A DNA stretch of 64,000 nucleotides from Corallococcus sp. EGB (GCF_019968905.1 NZ_CP079946.1:8467356-8531355); one strand, 5' to 3'. Counted from the stretch's first letter, positions 1 to 8,424 are shown. Notes: generated by a model from the sequence alone, not told the origin. A program made the numbers and translations.

Positions 1-138
1 CGCGTCCACGTCCGAGCCCGCATCCGCGTGGGTGCCGGCATCCACGATGTCGCCCGAAGGCAAGGGAGCGGGCTCGGAGTCGCCCGCGCACGCCCCCAGG
101 GCCATCAGCGCGCCGAGCGCGAGCAGCAGGCGCCTCAT
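1..138 (-). CDS. Lipoprotein, N-terminal part only (cut by left window edge)
   Basis: The visible 46 residues begin MRRLLLALGALMALGACAGD, a lipoprotein signal peptide with a lipobox ending in Cys17, then an acidic, Ala/Gly/Asp-rich linker of the kind seen in the neighbouring cobalamin-regulated lipoproteins. The ATG (138-136) overlaps the TGA of the upstream gene (137-135) as ATGA, so the two are very probably translationally coupled and share the cobalamin riboswitch at 1630-1765. By analogy with the parallel unit at 2261-4353, where a linker lipoprotein is followed by a cell-surface lipoprotein, this may be a second copy of that surface protein; this is inference because the body of the protein is outside the window. 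Confidence 0.75.
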   Translation of the reverse strand, partial: MRRLLLALGALMALGACAGDSEPAPLPSGDIVDAGTHADAGSDVDA

Positions 139-1445
139 CGCAGGCCCGGCTCCTGCTTGATGCGCACGAGGCGGCGGCCGTTGACGTCCGTCACGCCCAC
201 GAGCAGGTCCGAGCCCAGCGACGACAGCAGGTCCACGGCCGTGCACGCGTCCGTGGCGTTGAGCACCGCCTGGCGCGTGCCCACGCTGATGGGCTGGTTG
301 CCGCCCAGTCCGGGCGTGAGCGAGAAGCGCGACACGTCGGTGGCGCCGCTGTAGGTCCCGCGCACCACCGCCACGCCGTTGCCGAAGCCCGCGGCGGCGG
401 TGAAGTTGCTGCCGACGTCCAGCTTCGGCTCGGCCGTGAGCTCCACCGGCGTGCGCGAAGCCAGCGCCGTGTCCAGCTTCGTGCTGGACACGGCGTAGGC
501 CACGTTCACGTACGTGTCCTGCAGCGCGTAGCCGAACACCGCGATGCCGTTGTTCGCGATGGCGGAGAAGCCGTTGGCGGCCGCCTCCGCCGGGAACGCC
601 ACCACCTTGGCGGCGGTGTAGGGCCTGGCGGAGGTCACCAGCGCGTAGATGCCCTGGCCGTTCACCTCCACGTCCACGCCGCCGCCATTGATGAAGAACG
701 CATCCATGATGCCCACGGCGGTGCAGTTGTCCGGCGCGTTGAGATAGGTCGTCGCCTCGCGCGCGGACGGATCCACCACCGCGACGGAGCCCGGGGCGGG
801 GAAGCCGCTCTTCGTATAGCCCGCGAGCAGGCGCGTGCCGTCATAGGCCAGGGAGAAGGACGGGAAGGTGGCGGCCGGGTTGGCGCGATCCGCGGGCGCG
901 AGCACCGTGTCGATCGCCGTGTTCCCCAGCGTCACCTCCGGCCAGGTGCCCAGCGAGAAGATGTCACGGCCCGTGGCCGTCTCGCGCAGCGCGAAGAGCG
1001 AGTACGTGGGTCCGGGCGTGGACACCACCGCGCGCACCTCCGGGGACAGGGACGCGGACTCCGCGACGGCGAAGCCCGTCTGGAGCTGGAGCGTGCCCAG
1101 CACCTGCTCACGGGGCAGCGGGGCGCAAGCGACCGTGCCGCCGTCCGTGCCGGTGCCACCGTCGGTCTCCGTCCCCGCGTCCGTGCCGGTGCCCGCGTCG
1201 GTGTTGGTGCCCGCGTCGGTGTTGGTGCCCGCGTCGTCCCCTTCGATGCCGTCGGAGACCTGGGTGCACTTCGCCTCGACACAGGCCCAGGCCTGACCCG
1301 CCGGGGCCGCGCCCTTGTCCCGGCAGTCGAAGACGTCCACGCACTCGTCGCCGCAACCCGTGCCGCCCAGCATCACCGCCAGCAGGGTCCCCATCAGCGC
1401 CGCGCGCTGGCCCTTCGTGCCCATCCGCTTCGTGTCGGTCCGCAT
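135..1445 (-). CDS. Cobalamin-riboswitch-controlled surface lipoprotein (paralogue of 2947-4353)
   Basis: A 436-residue lipoprotein. The signal peptide (residues about 8-30) ends in a GGTGC lipobox; it is followed by a small Cys motif (GDECVDVFDCRD...ACVEAKC) and then a low-complexity linker of repeated DAGT/TDAG units at about residues 75-105. The C-terminal 330 residues are a beta-rich domain without an obvious named family. It is clearly paralogous to the protein at 2947-4353: shared blocks include LGTLQLQ, TPGPTYSL, SLGTWP, GYTKSG, LDVGSNF and GSDLLVGV. The start at 1445 is chosen because AGGAGCGAGGA lies just upstream and the signal peptide starts there; an upstream extension would run through the riboswitch. 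A role as an outer-surface B12-binding or B12-handling protein is inferred from the riboswitch. Confidence 0.85.
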   Translation of the reverse strand: MRTDTKRMGTKGQRAALMGTLLAVMLGGTGCGDECVDVFDCRDKGAAPAGQAWACVEAKCTQVSDGIEGDDAGTNTDAGTNTDAGTGTDAGTETDGGTGTDGGTVACAPLPREQVLGTLQLQTGFAVAESASLSPEVRAVVSTPGPTYSLFALRETATGRDIFSLGTWPEVTLGNTAIDTVLAPADRANPAATFPSFSLAYDGTRLLAGYTKSGFPAPGSVAVVDPSAREATTYLNAPDNCTAVGIMDAFFINGGGVDVEVNGQGIYALVTSARPYTAAKVVAFPAEAAANGFSAIANNGIAVFGYALQDTYVNVAYAVSSTKLDTALASRTPVELTAEPKLDVGSNFTAAAGFGNGVAVVRGTYSGATDVSRFSLTPGLGGNQPISVGTRQAVLNATDACTAVDLLSSLGSDLLVGVTDVNGRRLVRIKQEPGLR

Positions 1446-1629
1446 CGCGTCCTCGCTCCTGGCCTCTCCGCACGGAGGCGGAAGGCGTTCCCCTGGCGGG
1501 AAGGCGCGCGGACGGAAGGCACCGGACCGCCGGGCGCGCGTGTCGCACCCTGGAGGCCTGCCTTCGCCGTCAGCTCCCCGCGGAGGTTCCGGTCTGTCGC
1601 CGGCACCTCCTCGCGGAGGACGCCGGGTC

Positions 1630-1765
1630 GTCGCCAGGTCTTCGGACTCGCGGGAGCGGCGCTCGTGAGAACACCGCTCCTGCTCACCGCTGCGGGGCAG
1701 TCCCGGACTCGCACCGGGTTCCCTGGAAGCCCTCACGCCCCATGGCATGAAGACATCGATGACGG
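1630..1765 (-). promoter_or_regulatory. Cobalamin riboswitch 1
   Basis: Read on the minus strand, this stretch carries the conserved B12-box blocks: GGGAACCCGGTGCGAGTCC, then CTGCCCCGCAGCGGTGAGCAG, and finally a GCGAGTCCGAAGACCTG block at about 1632-1652. It lies 185 bases upstream of the ATG at 1445. A GC hairpin (CCTCC/GGAGG arms, 1606-1619) follows it, and a segment at about 1577-1598 (GACCGGAACCTCCGCGG on the minus strand) is shared with the leader of riboswitch 2. The outer boundary (P1) is approximate. Such aptamers normally switch expression off when adenosylcobalamin is plentiful. Confidence 0.88.
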
Positions 1766-1794
1766 GGCGGGACTATGGCGCCCCTGCGACAAAG

Positions 1795-2118
1795 TCAATG
1801 CGCCACGGGTTCACCGCGGCGCTCCCGCAGCAGCACGTAGCGCCGGGTGCTGCCGTCCACGACGACGGTGGACACCACGCGCCAGCCTTCCGCCCCCAGA
1901 CGCTGCAGCTCCGCGAGGTCCTCGTCCGGGCCCTCGCGTTTGACGAAGGTGTACTCATACGCCGGTGGCGACGGAGGCGCGGGAGGAGACGGAGGCGCTT
2001 CCTTCCGCGGCGCGGGGCGGGACGTCTGGGCCCGGACCTCCGAGGGCACGAGGGTTGTAGCGGCCGCGCCGAGCAGGACGCCCGGCAACACGACGAGTGA
2101 GGCGAGACGACGGTTCAT
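1795..2118 (-). CDS. Small exported protein with a DUF4177-like C-terminal domain
   Basis: A 107-residue protein. Residues 1-31 form a Sec-type signal peptide (MNRRLASLVVLPGVLLGAA...VRA), followed by a Pro-rich spacer (PPSPPAPPSPPA). The C-terminal 55 residues (YEYTFVKREGPDEDLAELQ...GAEGWRVV, ending in RRYVLLRERRG) look like the short alpha/beta DUF4177-type domain, in which 'LNELGAEGWELV' is typical. No function is established for the family. The gene sits between riboswitch 1 and the lipoprotein at 2261, with 142 bases upstream, and no clear Shine-Dalgarno precedes the chosen ATG, so the start is less certain. There is no evidence that it belongs to the cobalamin units. Confidence 0.7.
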   Translation of the reverse strand: MNRRLASLVVLPGVLLGAAATTLVPSEVRAQTSRPAPRKEAPPSPPAPPSPPAYEYTFVKREGPDEDLAELQRLGAEGWRVVSTVVVDGSTRRYVLLRERRGEPVAH

Positions 2119-2260
2119 GGAAGCGCACCCGGGGGAGGAACAGCGGGCATGTAATGCCGCCACCTCCACCCCGGAAGCCTCGTGCGGCCCGGACGCACGG
2201 TATGAGCGCGCGAAGCGGCCGGGACCGTCCGCTGGAGAACGGCCCCGGCGCTCCTGACGG

Positions 2261-2938
2261 CTACGGCAACTGCACGCCGTTCACCACCGCGACGGCATCC
2301 AGGTCGAAGCCGCCGCTGATGCCCGCGTAGCCGTTGGCGCCCGAGTCGCGGATGCGCACGAAGCGGGCGCGGGTGAGCCCCACGCTCGCCAGGTCGAAGC
2401 CGTCACCGCCCGCCACGGCCGGGTCGGTGGCCGGGATGCCGTTGGCGGGGTGCGAGTACACGGGCGTGACGCCCGCGCAGCCCGGGTAGTTGTTCGCCAC
2501 GTCGGACGACGCGCACGGGAACTCGTGCCAGGTGACGCCGTCATCGCTGACGGCCACCACCCCCGTCTCCGCGAACGGCTTGCCGTTGGGCTTGATGAAC
2601 GGGTTCTCGAAGACGAGCAGGTCCACGCCCGGCCCGTCCGTCACCGCGATGTCGGTGAACTCCAGCACGATGACGCCGTTGCGCCCGAGCGACAGCACGT
2701 CCAGCGAGCCCGAGCCCGCGCCCTCCCCTTGCGGAGCGCCCAGCACGATGCCCGGCAACTGGCTCTGACCGAAGCCCGCGCCCGCGCCCGGAGAGAAGGA
2801 CACGATGCGGTCCGCGAATGGATCCCCCACGAGCGACTGGGTCTGGGTGGAGTCCTGCCACGCCTCGCCGCCGCACGCCACGGTGAGGAGCGCGGTGAAG
2901 CCCAGCGCGAACGACCGCGGAAGAAGGGTCTTCTTCAT
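2261..2938 (-). CDS. Cell-surface lipoprotein of the BtuB-associated type
   Basis: A 225-residue lipoprotein with signal peptide MKKTLLPRSFALGFTALLTVAC (Cys22 lipid site). The mature part reads as one compact beta-sandwich-like domain with VSFSPGAGAGFGQ, VLGAPQGEG, SLGRNGVIVLEF, DLLVFENPF, VSDDGVTWHEFPC and GGDGFDLASVGLTRARFVRI motifs in order. Proteins with this string of motifs are commonly annotated only as 'cell surface protein' and are often found beside cobalamin-regulated TonB receptors; that association is from memory of the family. The ATG lies 8 bases after the TGA of the linker lipoprotein (2947), so both are on one transcript under riboswitch 2. Likely located on the outer face of the outer membrane and helping to capture B12; the exact role is unknown. 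Confidence 0.85.
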   Translation of the reverse strand: MKKTLLPRSFALGFTALLTVACGGEAWQDSTQTQSLVGDPFADRIVSFSPGAGAGFGQSQLPGIVLGAPQGEGAGSGSLDVLSLGRNGVIVLEFTDIAVTDGPGVDLLVFENPFIKPNGKPFAETGVVAVSDDGVTWHEFPCASSDVANNYPGCAGVTPVYSHPANGIPATDPAVAGGDGFDLASVGLTRARFVRIRDSGANGYAGISGGFDLDAVAVVNGVQLP

Positions 2939-2946
2939 GGGCAGCC

Positions 2947-4353
2947 TCACGGGGCCTGCTGGATGCGGACCAGGCGCGCGCCGTTCTTGTCGTCCACGCC
3001 GACGAGCAGGTCCGAGCCGATGGCGGTGAGCCCGGTCACGCTCGTGCACTGGTCCACGTAGACGAGGACCGGCTGACGGGCGCCGACGGTCACGCTCGCG
3101 CCACCGTCCGCCACGGTGAAGGCGAAGCGCGAGACGTCCGTGCCGGCGAAGTTGTAGTCGGGCGGGACGTAGTCGCCGCGGAGCACCGACACGCCCTCGC
3201 CGTGGCCCGAAGCGGCGACGAAGTTGGAGCCCACGTCGAGCGCGGGCGCATCCGCCACGCTGAACGGCGTGCCGGAGGTGAGCGCCTGGGAGATGAGCGC
3301 CGGGGCCACCGCGCGGCCCTCGTTGAGGAAGGTCACGTCGGAGAAGTAGCCGAGCATCGCGACGCCGTTGGTGGACACGGCGGTGAAGCCGCTGCCGCCC
3401 GTCTCCGGCGGGAGCGTGCCCACCTTCAGCGCGGTGTACGGCGTGACGTCCGTCTTCAGCGCGTAGACGGCCAGGCCGGCCGACACCGTGTCGAGCCCGC
3501 CACCGTTGACGAGGAACGCACCCGGCACGACGCCCGCGGAGAAGTTGCTCGGCGCGGAGACGTAGGTGGAGCTGGCGGGCGCGGCGGCGTCATACACGCC
3601 CACGGAGCCCGGGAAGCCCGCGCCGGACTTCGTGTAGCCGGTGAGGACGCGCTGGCCATCCGTCTCCACGAAGGGGCTGAGGAAGAGCGAGGCGGAGGGC
3701 CCCCGGTCGGAGGGAGCGGCCACGTTGAACAGCGGCGACGTGCCCAGCGACACCTGCGGCCACGTGCCCAGCGAGTACAGCGCATGCGGACCGGTGTAGC
3801 CGTCCGACACCACCGTATAGAGCGAGTACGTGGGGCCGGGCGTCACGCCCACCGGGCCCGCGGCCGACGGCAGCGTTGCGGCCTCACCGGCCACGAAGCC
3901 CGCCTGGAGCTGGAGCGTGCCCAGCTTCGGGTCGTACGTGGCGGTCTTGCACGGATCCGTGCCGGAGTCGGGCTCCGTGCCCGCGTCGGTCCCGGTGCCA
4001 GCGTCGGTCTCCGTGCCCGCGTCCGTGCTCGTCCCGGCGTCAGTGCCCGTGCCCGCGTCCGTGCTCGTCCCGGCGTCAGTGCCCGTGCCCGCATCGGTAC
4101 TCGTGCCAGCGTCCGAGCCCGTCCCGGCATCGGCCTCCGTGCCCGCGTCCGGCACGGCGACGGGCGTCTGCTCGCACTTGCTCTCGACGCAGGTGTAGCG
4201 CTTCCCCTCGGCGGCGGTGCCCTTGTCGCGGCAGTCGAAGTCATCGACGCACTCATCGCCGCAACCGGTGCTGGTCAGCGCCATCGCGAGGGCCGTCATC
4301 ACCCACGCGAAGCCCTGGAGTCCCCGTCCCGTCATCATCCGCTCTGTCTTCAT
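2947..4353 (-). CDS. Cobalamin-riboswitch-controlled surface lipoprotein with TDAG-repeat linker
   Basis: A 468-residue lipoprotein. The signal peptide ends ALAMALTSTGC, then a Cys motif (GDECVDDFDCRD...YTCVESKCEQ), then an extended Thr/Asp/Ala/Gly linker of about eleven six-residue units (DAGTST, DAGTGT and similar, residues about 80-145), then a beta-rich C-terminal domain of about 320 residues shared with the protein at 135-1445. The start is at 4353, preceded by AAGGGAG; an ORF extension to 4383 has no such signal. It is first in a two-gene unit with 2261-2938 and is preceded by its own cobalamin aptamer. No enzymatic motif is visible. A spacer-tethered extracellular B12-binding domain is the simplest inference. 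Confidence 0.85.
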   Translation of the reverse strand: MKTERMMTGRGLQGFAWVMTALAMALTSTGCGDECVDDFDCRDKGTAAEGKRYTCVESKCEQTPVAVPDAGTEADAGTGSDAGTSTDAGTGTDAGTSTDAGTGTDAGTSTDAGTETDAGTGTDAGTEPDSGTDPCKTATYDPKLGTLQLQAGFVAGEAATLPSAAGPVGVTPGPTYSLYTVVSDGYTGPHALYSLGTWPQVSLGTSPLFNVAAPSDRGPSASLFLSPFVETDGQRVLTGYTKSGAGFPGSVGVYDAAAPASSTYVSAPSNFSAGVVPGAFLVNGGGLDTVSAGLAVYALKTDVTPYTALKVGTLPPETGGSGFTAVSTNGVAMLGYFSDVTFLNEGRAVAPALISQALTSGTPFSVADAPALDVGSNFVAASGHGEGVSVLRGDYVPPDYNFAGTDVSRFAFTVADGGASVTVGARQPVLVYVDQCTSVTGLTAIGSDLLVGVDDKNGARLVRIQQAP

Positions 4354-4504
4354 CCGCGACTGCTCCCTTGCATCGCCCCCCACGGGCGAGGTGAATCCAA
4401 GGGGCGTGGACGGAGAGCGGACCGCGCACGAGGGACACGTCAGGACACGACACGCCGCGCGAGCGGAAGACCTCCGTCACCTCCCCTCGGAGGCTCCGGT
4501 CTGG

Positions 4505-4522
4505 CCATGCCCGGAGGCATGG
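4505..4522 (-). promoter_or_regulatory. Hairpin directly after cobalamin riboswitch 2
   Basis: A perfect 7-bp stem (CCATGCC/GGCATGG) with a CGGA tetraloop lies 3 bases past the 3' end of the aptamer on the minus strand. There is no T-run after it, so it is more likely part of an expression platform or a pausing structure than a classic intrinsic terminator. Confidence 0.45.
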
Positions 4523-4524
4523 GT

Positions 4525-4745
4525 CGTGGCAGGTCTTCGGACTCGCAGGCGCGGGAGCCCCTCATCGGGTCACCCACCTACTGACCGTCGCTTCCCAGCC
4601 CATCCGTGGGCCAGTGCTTGCGAGGACGGCGTTCGTTCCTGCTCACCGCTGCGGGGCAGCCCCGGATTCACACCGGGTTCCCTTTTCAACGTCGCACCGT
4701 GCGCGGATGCGGCGTACCAACGACGCGCGCTGGAGTATGGCGGAC
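4525..4745 (-). promoter_or_regulatory. Cobalamin riboswitch 2
   Basis: The minus strand carries, in order, GGGAACCCGGTGTGAATCC, GGGGCTGCCCCGCAGCGGTG, a variable arm of about 75 bases, and GCGAGTCCGAAGACCTGCC (4527-4545). These are the canonical conserved elements of the adenosylcobalamin aptamer. The 3' edge is firm; the 5' edge is estimated from the expected P1/P2 stems. It lies about 170 bases before the start of the lipoprotein at 4353. Its core and downstream leader are closely similar to riboswitch 1, consistent with duplication of the whole unit. Confidence 0.92.
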
Positions 4746-4778
4746 GGCAGGGCTTGTCAATACAAGCGGGCCAACGCC

Positions 4779-6386
4779 TCACGGCACCGCGACGATGTCG
4801 ATGGCATTGGACACCTGGCGCCGAGGGTCCACCGGGCATGCCTCCAGCGCCGGGCCCGCCGCCTGCGAAGTGGAGCTGCCGCGCCGTTCAACGAGCTGTC
4901 CGTCGCGCACCTCCACCACGAACACGCGGCCCGCGTTCACGTCCGTGACGTATACGGCATTGCCTACCACGGCGAGCCGTCCTCCCACCGCGAGGTTGCA
5001 GCCGCTCTCCGGTCCCCCCGTGCAGCCCGGCGACAGCGCATACGACGCCACCGGCTTGTCGTCCTTCACCAGCACCAGCCCCGTGGCACGCACGGACTTC
5101 GCGCGGTAGCCGCTCGCGGTGTCGAACACCGCCTCGCCCAGGCAGCTCACCACCAGCTGGCCCCCCACCTCCACCACGTCGCCCGCGTTGAGACAGTCCT
5201 TCGCGCCCAGGTCGATGGCACGCACCCCGCCATCCGCCGGGTCGATGCGCGCGAGCATCCCGGGCCCGTTGGGCAGGTAGTCATTCGCGGGGTTCAGGTT
5301 GGTGAGCGCCACGTAGACGCCCGCGTCCACGGACACCGCCGCGTACGGGAGCGCCATCGTCATCCCGCCGTCGAAGGACTTCAGGTCCAGGCCCGTGAGC
5401 GGAACGGTGTCCACGAGCCGGGGCTTCTCCGGGTCGCTCACGCTGACGCGAGCCACGGCGTTGCCCTGCTTGAAGTCGGAGCCGGCCGTGCCGAACAGCG
5501 GGATGTAGAACGTGTCGCCGCGCTTCGCGATGACCTGCGGGCTGGTGTTCGCGCCCAGGTTCACCTGCCCCACCGTGCGCAATCCCAGTCCCCCGCCCTG
5601 CGAGGCCCCTTCCCGCTTGAGCACCTGGAGCGTGTTGTTGACCGAGTCGAGGACATACACATACGGAGGATCCACGAGGATGTCATTGGGCGAGGAGGCC
5701 ACCGCGCCCAGCGAGTCCTCCTCCGCCACCGTCCCCAGCGCCCCCGCCGGAGCCTGCGACAGCACCGAACGCGCCGCGTCCGCCGCCAGCACCACGCCAT
5801 CCCAGGCCGCCAGCGCCTGCACGCCCGAGCCGAACTGGCGCCGGGGCCCCATCCGGTCCGTCCCCGCCTGGATGCCCACCAGTTGCCCATTGGTGTAGCA
5901 GGCCGTCACCACGTCATACATGCACCGGCCCGCGTGGCAGGACTGCACGTCCGGGCACACCGTGCCGCAAGCGCCGCAGTTGAGCGGATCCGTCGCGAGC
6001 ACGACGCAGCTGTCGCCGCACCGCTCGGCACCGGCGGAGCAGCCTTCGCGGCAGGTGCCGGACTCGCAGACCTGCCCGGAGGGACACGCGGCGCCGCAAG
6101 CGCCACAGTTCAACGGGTCGCTCGCGAGCGCGACGCAAGCATCACCACAAGCCTCCGTGCCCGGCTGGCATCCGCACACGCCCGCCTGACACGCCTCTCC
6201 CGCGCCGCACGTGGCACCACACGCGCCGCAGTTCGACGGGTCGCCCTGGAGGTCCACGCATTCGGCGCCACAGACGTTCAAGCCCGGGGTGCACAGGACC
6301 TTCTCCTCCGGGCAGCCGGTGAGGAGCGCCGCAGCCAGGGCCGACAACAGCAGCGCGCACCGGGCATCAGGGAGGCGAAGCGACAT
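4779..6386 (-). CDS. BtuG-like Cys-rich beta-propeller lipoprotein, partner of the B12 TonB receptor
   Basis: A 535-residue lipoprotein (lipobox LLTGC, Cys25). Residues about 30-150 contain three or more copies of a Cys-rich unit (CG-x2-CV-x-L-x2-DP-x-NCGACG), a repeat common in myxobacterial secreted proteins. The rest is a beta-propeller-like domain with YncE-type blade signatures, for example SPNDILVDPPYVYVLDSVNN and AVVGNAVYVTDVNAGRVFVV. In Bacteroidetes, BtuG is a lipid-anchored beta-propeller that caps BtuB and binds B12 very tightly. The same logic fits here because the start (6386) lies inside the end of the receptor gene (stop at 6367), giving a 20-base overlap and one transcript from riboswitch 3. 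Homology to BtuG itself is inferred from fold signature and context, not from an alignment. Confidence 0.8.
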   Translation of the reverse strand: MSLRLPDARCALLLSALAAALLTGCPEEKVLCTPGLNVCGAECVDLQGDPSNCGACGATCGAGEACQAGVCGCQPGTEACGDACVALASDPLNCGACGAACPSGQVCESGTCREGCSAGAERCGDSCVVLATDPLNCGACGTVCPDVQSCHAGRCMYDVVTACYTNGQLVGIQAGTDRMGPRRQFGSGVQALAAWDGVVLAADAARSVLSQAPAGALGTVAEEDSLGAVASSPNDILVDPPYVYVLDSVNNTLQVLKREGASQGGGLGLRTVGQVNLGANTSPQVIAKRGDTFYIPLFGTAGSDFKQGNAVARVSVSDPEKPRLVDTVPLTGLDLKSFDGGMTMALPYAAVSVDAGVYVALTNLNPANDYLPNGPGMLARIDPADGGVRAIDLGAKDCLNAGDVVEVGGQLVVSCLGEAVFDTASGYRAKSVRATGLVLVKDDKPVASYALSPGCTGGPESGCNLAVGGRLAVVGNAVYVTDVNAGRVFVVEVRDGQLVERRGSSTSQAAGPALEACPVDPRRQVSNAIDIVAVP

Positions 6387-8361
6387 GGGAATCCTCCGGA
6401 GGAGCTGGGTCGAGCGCCACGGCGAGCGTCACGTAGGCGGCGCGGCCGGGCAGCGGCATGCCGGTGTAGTCGGCGGTCCGCGCATCGAGCAGGTTCTTCA
6501 CATCGAACGACACGGTGAGGTCCGGCCGGTGCAGGAAGGTGCTGGAGGCCCCCACGTTCACCCAGGTGCGCGAAGGCAGGGACAGCCGCGCTTCGCCCAC
6601 GCGGTTGATCAACTGCGCGGACTGGACGAGCACCTCCGTGCGGCCGTTGAGCCAGTCCGGCCCCACGCGCAGCCGGCCCACCCACTTGTGGCGGGGACGG
6701 TACGGCAGCTCCTTGCCGAAGTAGCGCGGGTCGCCGTAGCGGTTCTGGGTGCGGGTCCACGCGTAGCTGCTGGTGGCGGTGAGCCACGTTCGCGGCCGGG
6801 CCTCCACCTCCACCTCCGCGCCCCACACGCGCGCGGCGGCGAAGTTGTAGGGCTTGGCGAGATTCGGCGGATACAGCTCGTAGGCGATGAGGTTCTCGTA
6901 CACCGCCGCGAAGCCGCCCGCGGTGACGCTCCAGCGGTCGTCACGCCACAGGGCCGCGGCGTCCACGGACAGGGCGCGTTCGGGCTTGAGCTCCGGGTTG
7001 GGCAGCAGCAGCCCCTGGCGGATGTAGAGCTCCAGGAACGACGGCGCGCGGTGGGACTGGCCCGCGTTGGCGCGAACACCGAAGCCGTGCCCCAGGTCCA
7101 CGCTCGCGCCCAGCTTGGGCGACAGGAGCGAGAATTGCCCCACGCGCTCCACGCGCAGCGAGGGCGCCAGCGTCAGGCGCTCGGAGAACAGGGACAGTTC
7201 GTCCATGGCCATGACGCTCGCGCGCCACCATGACGCGGCCTGTGCGCCCACGGCCTGCGTGACGGACTCCGACGACCCGGCGAGCGTGACGGCGAGCGCG
7301 TTGCGCCCCAGCACCGCGCGCCCCTCCACCTCCACGCCCCCCACGGTGTAGTGCTGCGCGCCGGAGTCCACGCCGGTGGTGCCGCCGCTGACGTCCAGCC
7401 AGTCGCGGCGGAAGAAGCCACGGGCACTGCCCTCGCCCGTGTCGCCGAAGGGCCGTGCCCAACGCGCCCCCCATGACAAACGGGTCTGGGCCTGTCGGCG
7501 GGACACGGTGGGGTTCTGCACGGTGCCCGCGAGCGCGCGGTCCTCCAGCGACAGCTCCGCCAGCACGTCCACGCGTCCGCCACCGTCCAGGCCGCGCCGG
7601 TACTTCAGGAGCGCGCCACCGCCGCGCGCGTCATTGCGCGTGCGCACCTCCTGCGTGAGCGGGTTGTCGTCGAGCGCGGGCAGCTCATCCACGCGGTAGC
7701 TGAAGTCGCCCTGGGAACGGCCGCCGTGCAACAGCACCAGCGCCTGACCCTCGAGCAGCGCGCCCGACGCGGCGACGTGGGCCGTCACGGTCTCGAAGCT
7801 GCCATAGGTGACCTCGCCGCTGGAGAGCAGCCGCGACGAAGGCGCGCGCGTGACGAGGTTGACCGCGCCGCCCAGGCCACCCGCGCCGTAGCGGGCTCCG
7901 GCCGCGCCACGGAGGATCTCCATGCGCTCCAGCAGCGCGACGGGGATGAGCGACAGGTCCGCGACCCCACCCGCGCCGTTGAGCGGAATGCCGTCCAGGA
8001 ACACGAGCACGCCGTTGGAAGACGCGCCGCGCACCACGAGGCTCTTGCTCTGTCCGTAGCCACCGGAGTCCTGCACGACGAGGCTCGCGGATCCACCGAG
8101 CAGCTCCGCGGTGTCGCGAGCCTCGCCCGCGCGTTCGCGGGCATCGATGACGGTGATGGCGCCGGTGGGGTCGCGGCGGGGAACGGAGTCGACGGGAGCT
8201 TCGGGGACGTCCTGGCCGATGACCTCGACGGTGGGGAGGACGAACTCGGGAAGCGGTGGCTCACCGGCATCGGGCGCAGGCGTCTCCTGCCCGGCCTGGG
8301 CCTGTCCCTGGAAGCTGAGCGCCAGACCGATGAAAGCCCGGGCGAGAAGCGAGCGCCACAT
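6367..8361 (-). CDS. btuB: TonB-dependent vitamin B12 outer-membrane receptor
   Basis: A 664-residue outer-membrane beta-barrel receptor. An N-terminal signal peptide (MWRSLLARAFIGLALSFQGQAQA) precedes a TonB-box-like VEVIG (about residue 45) and a plug domain with SLVVRGASSNGVLVFLDGIPLN and ERMEILRGAAGARYGAGGLGG. The barrel then follows with NAGQSHRAPSFLELY, PELKPERA and a late TARTADYTGMPLPGRAAYVT strand; about 15 extra residues (ALDPAPPEDSHVASPP) follow the usual end of the barrel. Length is close to the usual 600-700. The cobalamin riboswitch upstream gives B12 or a corrinoid as the likely substrate. The start at 8361 fits the signal peptide; a longer ORF would run into the aptamer. It is first in an operon with the propeller lipoprotein. 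Confidence 0.88.
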   Translation of the reverse strand: MWRSLLARAFIGLALSFQGQAQAGQETPAPDAGEPPLPEFVLPTVEVIGQDVPEAPVDSVPRRDPTGAITVIDARERAGEARDTAELLGGSASLVVQDSGGYGQSKSLVVRGASSNGVLVFLDGIPLNGAGGVADLSLIPVALLERMEILRGAAGARYGAGGLGGAVNLVTRAPSSRLLSSGEVTYGSFETVTAHVAASGALLEGQALVLLHGGRSQGDFSYRVDELPALDDNPLTQEVRTRNDARGGGALLKYRRGLDGGGRVDVLAELSLEDRALAGTVQNPTVSRRQAQTRLSWGARWARPFGDTGEGSARGFFRRDWLDVSGGTTGVDSGAQHYTVGGVEVEGRAVLGRNALAVTLAGSSESVTQAVGAQAASWWRASVMAMDELSLFSERLTLAPSLRVERVGQFSLLSPKLGASVDLGHGFGVRANAGQSHRAPSFLELYIRQGLLLPNPELKPERALSVDAAALWRDDRWSVTAGGFAAVYENLIAYELYPPNLAKPYNFAAARVWGAEVEVEARPRTWLTATSSYAWTRTQNRYGDPRYFGKELPYRPRHKWVGRLRVGPDWLNGRTEVLVQSAQLINRVGEARLSLPSRTWVNVGASSTFLHRPDLTVSFDVKNLLDARTADYTGMPLPGRAAYVTLAVALDPAPPEDSHVASPP

Positions 8362-8401
8362 GCTCCGCCTTCCGCTCCCTCCGTCGAAGAGAGAAGGCCT
8401 C

Positions 8402-8420
8402 GCGGCAGGACCGCTGCCGC
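8402..8420 (-). promoter_or_regulatory. Hairpin directly after cobalamin riboswitch 3
   Basis: A perfect 7-bp stem (GCGGCAG/CTGCCGC) with a 5-base loop lies between the aptamer and the btuB start, about 40 bases before the ATG. No T-run follows. It could be a transcription-pause or anti-sequestering element of the expression platform. Confidence 0.45.
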
Positions 8421-8424
8421 ACCC

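Noticed and set aside
3960-4170. Short tandem repeats that could suggest a CRISPR or minisatellite
   Set aside because: They are in-frame codon repeats of the TDAG linker of a lipoprotein, with no spacer structure.
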